Source: Strigamia acuminata (Eukaryota; Arthropoda; Chilopoda; Geophilomorpha; Linotaeniidae). Taken from it: DNA of 64,000 nt. The position numbers and the translations under genes are program-made. Positions 54,361-64,000 of the stretch are shown in pieces (the stretch's first letter is position 1; every line of letters begins with the position of its first letter). The notes under the pieces were generated by a model that ran no database searches, was not told where the DNA came from, and saw only the letters and a list, made by a program, of their open reading frames with translations. The stretch covers positions 14,862,517 to 14,926,516 of the forward strand of contig OX442318.1 in assembly GCA_949358305.1 (NCBI GenBank), in the 5' to 3' direction.

Positions 54361-57300
54361 TATACATTGCAAAATATATTTTTAACCATGTAGAAGATCC
54401 TTTGTGTTCCAATAGAAAAATAGATATTGAATGACTGTTTTGGTTTCTCTTCTCTGAAATTTTCCATTTTCAATATTATTTTTGACTATGGCATATTAAC
54501 TCAAAAATAACATTTCTAATGTTGTAAGAAGAAAAGAATCGTACAGATATGCCATTTATCCGATTACAAACAGCATAAATGTAATTCCAGTCAACTGTTA
54601 ATGAAAACATTAAGGAAAGGGTTGGTTTTGTCAATTGGTGTGTACATAGACTTATAGGTTAAAAGAAAAGGCAGAAGTACAAGTAGATTTCTGTCAGAAG
54701 TGTCGAGTGCAGCGTAAAGAACATGAAAGTTATTAAAAGATTAATTTAATCACACGTATCAAAGTGGAAAAGCACGAGCGACATTGTGATTGCGAACAAG
54801 TCTCCAATAGCTTAAAGAATGGTTCACTTGATCGGCAATCCAAAGATCCGTCGTTTGATTTCTAATGTGGCATTTTTCTTGATCCAGATTTACTATTTTT
54901 CTGACAAGCCAATGCCTGTTTGTTTAATTTGTAGAAAACAGTGGTCTTACTGAGACCGATATTTTTATGTCTATTTAATTCTAATTTGCTAGAGTAGGAC
55001 ATTAGCATAATATCTATCCAAAGATTTTATTAAAACGTGTTGGGATTGATGTGCATACTGAATTTCTGATAAAATTTATTTTTATGAAATTTTTGAGTGC
55101 GGTTAAAGGTGCTGTATGATTATGGAATTGAAGTATGGGTTTGAGATTGATCGAACAAACGTTACTCAATTTGAGAATATTCATAAATACGGTTTGGAGA
55201 TAGAGTACAGAATCAATTTAATTTGCTTTTTTTTTATTATTATTTTGTGGATGACTAGTAGTTTATTTTCCGGAAGAATATTAGCACGTTATAAGCTCAT
55301 GTGCCTTGCACATCTTTAAACTGCAAAAGCGTGTACAGTATTTTGTTTTTGCCAGAGGCATTACTTTTTTTAAATTTTATTTTCATGTGCGATTGTGACA
55401 CTTGATCTTGAATGCGCTTGCTTACTCTAATTGCACGAGTTAGCTCGTTTCAAGTGGTTTGAGATGATGTTTTTGGATCGCGCTCTTTTTTCTCATATAC
55501 AAGTATTTCCAATTTTTGTTTAGTTGAAATTGAATTTGTAGAAATTACTAATTTTCTATTGATCCGACAAAACCTTTTCGTAATCCCATGTTGAGTGCAT
55601 CATCGTTCTGCTTTGTAACTGAAGGTTTCACTCAAAACCAAAAGCAAAACCGAAGCTGAAGCGTTGTAAAAATAGAATAGGAATGGCTCACCATGCAACA
55701 TCTGCTATCCGCATCCAACTTGGTTTTCTGTGCTTTCCACACATCTCGGTGCAAATGTAAGTTTAGATTCTTAAGAGTCATCCGTCATCCCACAGATGGT
55801 TCATTTTATGGCCTCACACCCTAGACCGGTATTCTGCTTTTGGTTCATTTCATTACTGTGCTAAGTTAACAAACACACACGTTGGAATCAAGCTACATAT
55901 CGGTACAGTAGTCTTTTTGGAATTTCAATTTCAATTGCAAATTGACAAATTGACAAATTTAAAATTGATGCACGGACAAGGAAAAACAATTGAAAATCAA
56001 TCAGTTAACATTTCATTGCAATTGGTGCGTTAAAATTGGTTGAAATAAATCCGCTTAAATGTTTAGCTTAAGTTAAGTTGACTTTACTCTAAGCCAGGTA
56101 TCTGCAACAACAATGATAGTTTTTTTTTGTATGTTGAACAATCCTTCAGATCTCAGTAATAATGTTGTTTCATTTAGGAGCTTTCAATAATAAGTCATTT
56201 ATTTCCGTTATTTCACCCATTTTATTCATCTAACAAGTAAGTAAACCTTAAGTTTTTGCTTAGCCAATTTGATTGCACCTATTGACTTCCAATTGAATTG
56301 AACTGGAAGAAAACCATTTACAATTCGATTTCATCTGCAATTCGAATGCGAGATGCTATGTAAACTCTTGCCAATTGTTAAAAGAAAAAAAAGGAGAAAA
56401 AATAAATGCAAGTTAACAAATTGAAATTTTTTTGTTTGCGTTTTGTGCGTGTCTAGGTTACGCGTGTGAAAACAAGTACTATTGGAAGGCAACAACAAAT
56501 AAAAAGCAATTTTTTTTCAGCACTTGAGTTCGCAGTTTTCAATTTTCTTGTTGGGTAATTTAAAAAAAAATCTACAAAGGTAGAAATATCATTAGCAGTT
56601 CCACTATTGGATTATTTCTTCTTCTTTTTCTATCCTGGAAAATCTAATTTGTCATAACTTAATTGTTTAACAAAAATGACAAATTATGAATTTAGTCTTT
56701 ATTTTTGTGATTGATCTGACAATACAAAGTGGTGTTAGAGGTATAAATGATGAGAGTTCTGAACCTGCAACACTTTTTGTGCTGAAGCAGATGTCGCTCA
56801 AGTGAAAAGATTTTTTTATTACCATCTTGTATTTGCATATCAGCAACTGTCCCCAGGGTTCCAGGCCATCTTTTACTGCACCTCTTCTGCATCTCATGTG
56901 AGCTGTCAAACAGATGTATGCCACATGCGGATTGCAGGGATCACATTGCCCCCGTCCCCGTAGCGAGGCTGGCACGTGTCCTCTGGCCGCCTGTGCACAA
57001 TAACTCAGCACGTGAGTCGTGATGGACACTTGGTCTGGTCTCATCCATCCTTCCTCTTTACCACCCGTCACAAGGGCGATCACCTCGTGATGTTTGAGGA
57101 AAAGAAAAGAAAAGAAGAGAAGAGAAGAGAAGAGAAAAGGAAGAATTTCTTTTTTCCCTTCCTTTCTCACTCGTTCGACTAGTTTTTCATTGCTTTCAGG
57201 CAACTTGAATTCGATTAAAATGTGCTCACATTTTAACTTCCCTATACGTATTATGGACTATTATTTACTAAAAATGTATACACGGTACATATAAATTGTC

Positions 57301-59880
57301 GCTTTTCAATTTCAATGACAATTTCGTCAATGCCCGGTTCCTGGAATTGCAAGCAGTAGATGATTGCTCATACGCTTCTATTGTACGTGAAGCCAGCGCT
57401 CGGAAGCTCAGGTCAGATGAGCTATCAGCAGTCACGCAAGAAGGCACTAACCACCAAACTTACACCGTGCTTGGTTCTTTGCTTGTTTTCTTGTGGTTAG
57501 AATTGCCTTCCAGTTAGTTGGTCGCTCTTGTTGTGGGTGTGCGCTGAATTCCCTCTCTTCTTGTGGGGGTTTAGTATGGAACCGTTTTGTGTTTGTGGTC
57601 TTATGACTTTGTTGTTGTTCATTCGGGCATGATTTAGTCAGTCGAGATGCACTTTTTTTGTTATGTGGTTTGGAAAAAAGTAGAGAGACAATTAGCAATT
57701 AGGTTATGGGTTTAAAGGTTGGTTGGTGTCTTCTTTCCTGCTTGTAACGCTGGCTGATCTCTGTGCTTTTGAGGCTAGCAGGCTTAACTTGCTTAGCCTC
57801 TTGCACTGCCTTGCTGCTTTGGGGATGATCTGTGTGCTGTTCTTTGTAGGGTTTGGAGGCTGGTGTGCTCTGCTTGTATTATTTTAATTACAACTTTATT
57901 CTCATTTCGGTTTTCATGTGCATTTGTCATGTTGGTTCTGACCTGTCACTCGTTTATGTATTTATTTATTTATTTATTTATTTGTCTGTTTTTCATTACA
58001 CTTTCAAAGAAATTTTCTATGTATTTCCAGTGAGTCACCTTGTTTAGTGGTGTGTGTGAAAATCTTGTTTCTTACAACAATAATACAGTCAGCTTAAATA
58101 CGCCTAACTGCATGTTTCCAATACATTTTTCTTATTAAAACTTCTTACTTGTTAGACTCTGTGGGGTATTTGAGCTGTTAGCGGTCAAATAATGTTTTGA
58201 TATATGGGGAGGCTAATTAGCACACAATATCAGAGGTGATAGTAATAATTGAGTCCAGCAGCCATGCTCGTCTACACAGCTGGAGGCAAAGATGAGCATT
58301 CCATCAACAATTTCCAATTGACCACAAAAATATTTGTATATAAATTATTTGTATATATACTTCGCTCAGTTTGTTTGTTTGTTCTTTTGTGCAAAACTAT
58401 TCCGTTATGAAAATTTTAAAGAAAAAAACAAAAAAAGTCTCTTAGTTTTGGCCAAGATGGCAGTGATGGTCAGTTATGAATATTGTTGACATCATTCAGA
58501 TAAGCAATGAAATTTGCATAAAATTTGCATTATTACCTCTCATTCTGTGACAAAAGTGGACTGGTCTAATATTTTTGTCCGGAGAATAAGGTGAGATATT
58601 TTCGGGACAAGTTTTTCGGGGTTAAATGTTCTATTTTGTAAAGTTTCTTTAGTTGGTTTTGTAGAGGGAAAACAAGTCTTTCCAGTGCATTTTGATTTTT
58701 GTATTTATCTTTTACCACTCCAAAGTTATAGGGTGAAGAATGAAATTGTGTTTATTTGCTGGTGTGGTTTATCTTAATACTTTGGCCATGTGTAGTAGTT
58801 GCAACGAAATTGACTCGACTTCTGTGGATCATCAGATGTAGGATGGTTAACTTAATAGTCCTATACTTCTGTTTAGAAAACCTGAGACAAACTCTCATTG
58901 GTTCAGCAAGCAAGTATTTTAGCAATTTGTCTGTAGTTTGCATTCTTTGAATCGCTTTTGTGTTTGTAAGTGGTTGAATAACCACAATGCACCCCACTTA
59001 CTAATTACTGAATTACTAATTGGGTTTCTATTGCCTTGGTCTATGAATAATCTTCAGTGTAAAATCTAAATGATTTAGTGTTTAATTAGAGTGTTGGTCA
59101 CCAACCCAAGTGTTTCTAATGGCTTTTCAGCTTTTTTGCGGTAGGTTATTGCTGATTTTTCCATCTTGTTCAAGCATCTCAAGATCTTTTTACAGCTTTC
59201 AACTTGTTTACAAGTTTTTGAAAACTAATTTTTATGAAACTGGGGTTTTACTCCTTGAGTTTTTTTTCTTATTTTTAGCACTTTTTTATGAAGTAGCGTG
59301 TTGTCTAATAGACAAAGCCACTACTATTGGTGGAGCAGACTTTAGTAACACCCCTTACAAAGGAATCATCATAAAAACTTGTTCACAGCTTGTTTTTATA
59401 TAATTTTCGGTAAAAAAATAAAATAAAATAAAATAAAATAAAATAAAATAAAATAAAATAAAAAACTAAGACTAAAATTATTATTTTACATATGAAAAAA
59501 TAAACATTTTTTTCTGCAAAAATTAATTTGGTTTAAAACCCAAGGGTAATCTTCATTTGAAAATGTACAGCTTTACATGTAGAGTACTTGTGTGTCATTC
59601 ACCTTTAGTTTTGAGAATAATTGTTTTCTCTGTACTGCATACTAGACTAGGAGATACAGTATAGTGTATAGATTTCGAAGTATGTACGGTTACACTTTTA
59701 TGCAGTAGGTGTGAAACATTTGTCTCTATTTTGACCCATTTTTGGGGTAAAATTAGACATTTTAGTTGCAATGAACATGAGGTTTAAATATTACTGTACA
59801 CCTTTATGCATATTCACCCTGCAGGTGCCATGATACATCCTTGGGTGTAAATTTGCTGCTTGATGGAATTTTTAAAACGG
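54361..59880. other. Non-coding interval with simple repeats
   Basis: GAAGA/AAAGA tract at about 57094-57140, TATT at 57957-57984 and AAAAT at 59412-59463. The 178-codon minus frame at 56667-57203 crosses the purine tract and shows no family features. No gene is supported. Confidence 0.35.
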
Positions 59881-60090
59881 TGTAAATTTACTTCCTGAAA
59901 AAGGAAATTTATCCTTTGTTAGTGTAAATTTATTCCCTGAAAAAGGAAATTTTTCCTTGATAATGTAAATTTACTCCCTTATGAAGGAACTTTATCTTTT
60001 GATTGTGTAAATTTAGTCCCTCGTAAATGAACTTTATCCTTTGATAGTGTAAATTTACTCTCCTATGGAGTAGCATTACACTTTGATCGT
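59881..60090 (+). repeat. Minisatellite, five copies of a 42-bp unit
   Basis: Copies start TGTAAATTTA at 59881, 59923, 59964, 60006 and 60048 and continue with a CTTCC...AAGGAA...ATCCTTTG pattern. A further diverged copy seems to precede at about 59845. Confidence 0.85.
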
Positions 60091-60364
60091 GTTAAATCTA
60101 CGGATTTAAATAAACGAGTAAGAAAAAAATAAAAATGAAAATAGTATTCTAAGAGGAACGCTATTTTAATTTGATTTATTTAAAGCCACCGTTTTCATTT
60201 GTTTGTGAAATCTTAGAAATTTATTTTAATTTTTGCCACACTTAGATTTCAAACCTGGTCTATTCATTTCATAGGCCTGATCCACTAATCTGTTTTGATA
60301 TGTAGTATAAATATATATATATATATCTTACTAATTGAATATTACGTTGTATGTGGAAGTCATA

Positions 60365-61367
60365 AGCTAAGTTCACACTGTGAGTGGCGGTCGGTCGCCT
60401 CATGGTCAGAGGAGGACCATAGGCATTTAGACACCATTTACGATTATGTACAAAACACAGAGACACACAGTTTAGGATTATTCTTTATTGCCATGGTTGT
60501 CTAGGGTTAGTGTCTCGTTGTGTTATCACCTTAGTTGTTGGGTTGCCCTTTCAGCAACCCTACCCAGACCAACCGCTGACCACGTGGCCGAGAGCTACAT
60601 GGGCAGCGTGGTCAGTTATATCATACCACGCCATGCCTTTCGGCACAGCCCAACGGGTCGCCTCAAGTCCCATCAAACTTGAGAGCAACCTCGCCAGTTA
60701 CTGGTATTGCCATTGCCGTATCGCTCATCTCTAGCAACGCGTCCAGACACTCGTGGCTGGTGTTGTTCTGTGTCGGTCGTGGTGGTCAAGCCACAGACTG
60801 ACACCTTGCAGATTCCTCTGTCCTGATTGGCTGCAATCAGGATGCAGCTCCGACGGTACGCCATAGAAGCTGCTGAGGATCCCCTGCTTAATGTTGCCAG
60901 TGCCGAACGGCAGTGGCCAGTTGGTCACAACACTTGTGTTCACACTAGGGACGACACAACACAATGAAAGGAAAAATTAGTCAAACACAACGCAAAGTCT
61001 GTTCACACTGTAGGGCACGTGTGAACAGAGCTGAAACAATTGATGTTGCATCTGGCCAATCAGATGATTTCAATGAAACTTGGAATTTGATATAGTTCTA
61101 GAACTAGTTCCAGAATCCGAAAATGGCGGCCTGTTTGCAAGAATTAACCATGTGGCAAAGTCTCGCCAACCAGACGTGAATCGACGAGAGTTGGAGTTGA
61201 TCGTGATTGGTTGGCTGCAAGACCTTTCTTTGAGTTGCATCGCTCCCTTCAACTTGGAGTTGAAGCAGGAATTGGTGTCAACGTCAAGAATTTTTGGAAG
61301 CAAGCACCTTGCATTGCGTCAGTTTTCTTGCGTTGCATCTAGAGTGAACACAAGTGTGAACTTAGCT
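60365..61367. mobile_element. Candidate foldback / TIR element (about 1 kb)
   Basis: AGCTAAGTTCACACT (60365-60379) is exactly inverted at 61353-61367. A second nested pair, CACTTGTGTTCACACT (60931-60946) and AGAGTGAACACAAGTG (61341-61356), has one mismatch, and another GTTCACACTG/CGTGTGAAC pair lies at about 61000-61028. GTTCACACT is thus repeated as a module. No transposase is evident; the 143-codon plus frame (61080-61511) overlaps it and is not recognised. No clear target duplication. Confidence 0.45.
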
Positions 61368-62195
61368 GCTCGTTCCTCTGGTGCAGAAAATGCAGTGGAA
61401 GCTTGTTGCTCGCGTTTATACATCCAGTTTAGGCCAAAAACTCACAGACGAACTTCGCGCTCGAAAATACGCATCAAAACTCGCGCAAATGATGTGAATA
61501 GTGGTGAGTAGTTATGTCAATAACAAATGGACATCTCTACAAAGTAAACTAAACTTTAATTAAAATAATAAACCATACTTTACATAGAAATGGAGATCAT
61601 AGCATGGGGGCTGCCATCTTGGCTGCTTCGTGATGAGAAGAGAAGTGGCTACTTGCCACTCTAGTGGCAGATTAAGTAAACATGCTTATGCCACCAGTGG
61701 ACTCTGCTGGCTAAATTAGATAATACAATAAAAGAAACTTACAGTAATCCATAAGGAACATTAGAAAATATCTGCAAACAAAATTAAAATTAATAGTTTT
61801 ATTGCTAAGTTATCTGCATATTTGCATCTTTCAATGGATTCATAATACCTGGGACAGAGCAAACACAAATCATAATACCTGGGACCTGATAAATGTTTAA
61901 TTACAGAATAGAATTACAGGTAGTAAAAAAAATCTAATCAAGATCAAAATTCTAGCTTTGTTGCAACAAACTATTTTTCAAAGTGAGGCGTAAGATTTTA
62001 CGCGAATGCATGAGGTTTTTTTTAGATAGGGCGAAATTGGAATGAAGGAAATAAAATACAACTGGTTTCACTTAAACAAGAAATGAAAAATTCTTTACTC
62101 AAGCAACAAATTAATAAAATTGGTTACAACTTGATGGCTGTGAAACATTAAATAGGATTAACAAATCAATTGATTTACTAATCAATGAAATTATC
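61368..62195. other. Non-coding interval
   Basis: TCATAATACCTGGGAC is repeated at about 61840 and 61870. Nothing else is recognised. Confidence 0.35.
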
Positions 62196-62522
62196 ATGCA
62201 AATAAATTCAAGCACAGATAATAGAAGTAAGGAATTGACATACGGTATGTATTTGCATAAAAAAATTTGTACATACCGAAAATACTGGTATATACTCAAT
62301 ACTGGTAGTATACAAAGCTGGAAGGAAAAGAAAGATTGCTTTGATGCATCGGGTATTTCAGCTCACTTTACCAGCAAACACGTAAACAAAGAATCGACTG
62401 TGTTAAAACTGTCATTTAAAGGGTCTTATCAAAAGGGGGGTTTTTGTAGTGACGTCATGTTTGATCGCCAGGGTCACTTTGGTGACCCACTATGTAAATG
62501 GGATAAGTTTATTTCGATGTAA
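62196..62522 (+). pseudogene. Retroelement ORF remnant sharing its C-terminus with the window start
   Basis: An open frame of 108 codons ends GHFGDPLCKWDKFISM, matching FGDPQCKGLSYYSY at 2-46 in its FGDP.CK core and in stop position. A purine tract (AGGGAAGGGGGGAC, 62521-62534) follows the stop, as at an LTR retrotransposon PPT. The upstream part is not recognised and its start is uncertain. Confidence 0.35.
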
Positions 62523-62534
62523 AGGGAAGGGGGG

Positions 62535-63788
62535 ACTATATTTGTATGTCTCCTATTTTTAAAGGCTTTCTATTTAACTTGACATGAATGTTTGTGTATG
62601 TATTTGTTTGGTTGTTTGTTCGTTTGTTTGTTCGTTTATTTGTTTGTTTGTTTGTTTGTTTGTTTTAACTTCCGGTGTTGCTAGCACCATCTGTACGTGA
62701 CTAAAACTATAATGGATGCCAAATCGTCCAAAACTGCTTTTTTCGACGTTAAAAAGGTTCCGATAAATTCTGAAACCAGGCTAATCCTAGTTAAAATAAA
62801 TTTTCCCACATATTTTGTTTGTATGTTTTAATGTGTAAAAGTTCATTTGTCTTCTTGTCCTGAGCCATCCGATCGTATTAAACAACCATGCAATTCGTAG
62901 GTACATGCGCAGATTGACTGTTGAATTCAAAATTCGGTTCTCAATGTTTTCTGGTTCACAAAATAGAAGCAAAACTTTACAGCTGATTCGTATTGACGCC
63001 ATCTAGTGGCGACATTGAGCATTGATAATTACGATTTCCTACCCGTCACAAGTATAAAATACCGCACCGATTTAATTTTCTTCTCGATTATTATTGGTTT
63101 TTTCATTACACACGCCAAGTCAGTGCACTTGATCTAGAATAACATAGGAATGAAATTTGTCTCGTGTTTGCCTCAAACAATCTTAGCTACTCTGCAGGAT
63201 GCTTTAGATTGCGTTGTTAGTTTTATTTATCGGATCCAGTACTTCTTTTCAAGAGGCAGAGAATACATCGAAGTTGTTAGTTGAACTAAAAGTTCTGAAT
63301 TAAATTTGTAGTTTTGTTTTTTAGTTTGTTATTTATAATTTTCGTGATGATTCACGAGTCGTCCAGCTACACAATGCATCGTTTTTTTCTTCAGTTTAAC
63401 CAAATGTCTAGCTTTGGCTGTGTATGTACGTACCGTAAGCTTATTGTTTATGTTGGTGCTAATTTTAGTTGGTTTTGCACAATGAGTCAATTCGATTAGG
63501 TTGAGATATTACAGCGGGTGATGTTTACAGTACTTTAAAATCACTGGTGCTACTTCACGGCTGTTTTTCAAAGCTGTTTTTTCTCTTATTTTTATCTGCT
63601 TTTTTAAACGCCTGTCAGCTTCAATTTGAAAATAGCGTTTGTTTACATAAAAAAAATTGTTTGTACATTTATGATGACCAGTCTTCTGGTTTAAGCTTAA
63701 TTATTGAAAATAATCAAATGTAAAGGATGGTTTTCAGGTCAAGTTGGATCATTTATGTTGATTTGTGTCATGTAAACTTAAACATGTT
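62535..63788. other. Non-coding interval
   Basis: A TTTG repeat lies at 62601-62666 and a CTCF-like core (CGCCATCTAGTGG, 62997-63009, minus strand CCACTAGATGGCG). No gene is seen. Confidence 0.4.
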
Positions 63789-64000
63789 GTGATCCGGGTT
63801 AAAACTCACAGTTCGGATGCAGTAAAGCTGTCTTACAAGTTAGTCCTAAAAAATAAAATGGTTAGGTTAAATGTGTCTAGGGAGTATTAAGTAGATATAT
63901 GGGTAAGTAATTAGAAATAAATACATAAAATGTTTATTGAACAGGATTAGATGCAAGAATGATAATAATAATCATCATAATAATAATGAGCTAAAGTAAT
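63789..64000 (-). mobile_element. Second copy of the 15.35-kb LTR-like family (truncated by the window end)
   Basis: TGTGATCCGGGTT, then ACTCACAGTTCGGATG and the later TTTATTGAAC correspond to 15353-15490 in the same order. On the minus strand it ends CCCGGATCACA and has AATAAA in TTCAATAAACA. The remainder lies outside. Confidence 0.5.

Noticed and set aside
56667-57203. 178-codon minus-strand ORF
   Set aside because: It crosses a GAAGA simple repeat; the hydrophobic stretch is the translated repeat and no domain is visible.
61080-61511. 143-codon ORF as a host or transposase gene
   Set aside because: It overlaps the GTTCACACT foldback and shows no catalytic or DNA-binding motif.
1-64000. 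CRISPR arrays, bacterial operons, riboswitches, rRNA genes
   Set aside because: None seen; the sequence is eukaryotic in layout, and all regular repeats are microsatellites, minisatellites or transposon parts.

Overview
This is an animal (metazoan) nuclear DNA window. It is AT-rich and full of microsatellites and transposable elements. There is no operon, no dense coding and no recognisable intact host protein gene. The element types (long-LTR Ty3/gypsy elements, Penelope-like endonuclease fragments, hAT-type MITEs) and the CTCF-, X-box- and Inr-like motifs suggest an invertebrate bilaterian. An arthropod is possible, but the sequence does not settle the taxon.

Region by region. 1-742: tail of a retroelement ORF followed by a probable 3' LTR. 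1314-1697 and 14898-15174: two halves of a decayed Penelope-like element (PLE) GIY-YIG endonuclease domain, split by a later insertion. 1698-14893: a complete, apparently very young 13.2-kb Ty3/gypsy retrotransposon (Element 1). It has 1647-bp LTRs, a tRNA-Gln primer site, gag, pol and a third large ORF in the env position. 15353-16029: a probable solo LTR on the minus strand; a related copy runs off the right end from 63789. 20290-28939: a second young LTR element (Element 2, 8.65 kb, 1552-bp LTRs). It codes only for a short Gag, has no pol, and has a very long repeat-built leader. 34.96-35.2 kb: a CpG-rich patch that looks like a host promoter and first exon with a perfect splice donor. The rest is non-coding DNA with MITEs (18383-18512, 46303-46762, 46891-47045), foldback sequences (49146-49344, 60365-61367), a second PLE fragment (44.85-45.05 kb), minisatellites and simple repeats.

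How the parts work together. In Element 1, gag ends on a textbook -1 frameshift site (A AAA AAC, 6-nt spacer, perfect 8-bp hairpin) that explains how the ATG-less pol frame is translated. Pol carries protease, reverse transcriptase, RNase H, integrase and a GPY/F module, all with catalytic residues present. ORF3 is not an envelope protein: it has nuclear-type basic ends and a DnaJ-like CxxCxGxG zinc motif, and it is the most novel protein here.

Element 2 shares with Element 1 the LTR termini TGTGAC/GTCACA, the primer site and its 2-nt offset, the PPT/LTR junction, the 4-bp target duplication and a homologous capsid. The LTR bodies differ. It looks like a Gag-coding satellite mobilised by a helper Pol of this lineage. 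Its leader is built from about four degenerate units, each with a hairpin whose stem changes in a compensatory way, so it may be a multi-copy RNA packaging or transport signal. A GTAAGT in R and acceptors just before gag (and before ORF3) suggest both elements splice their long leaders.
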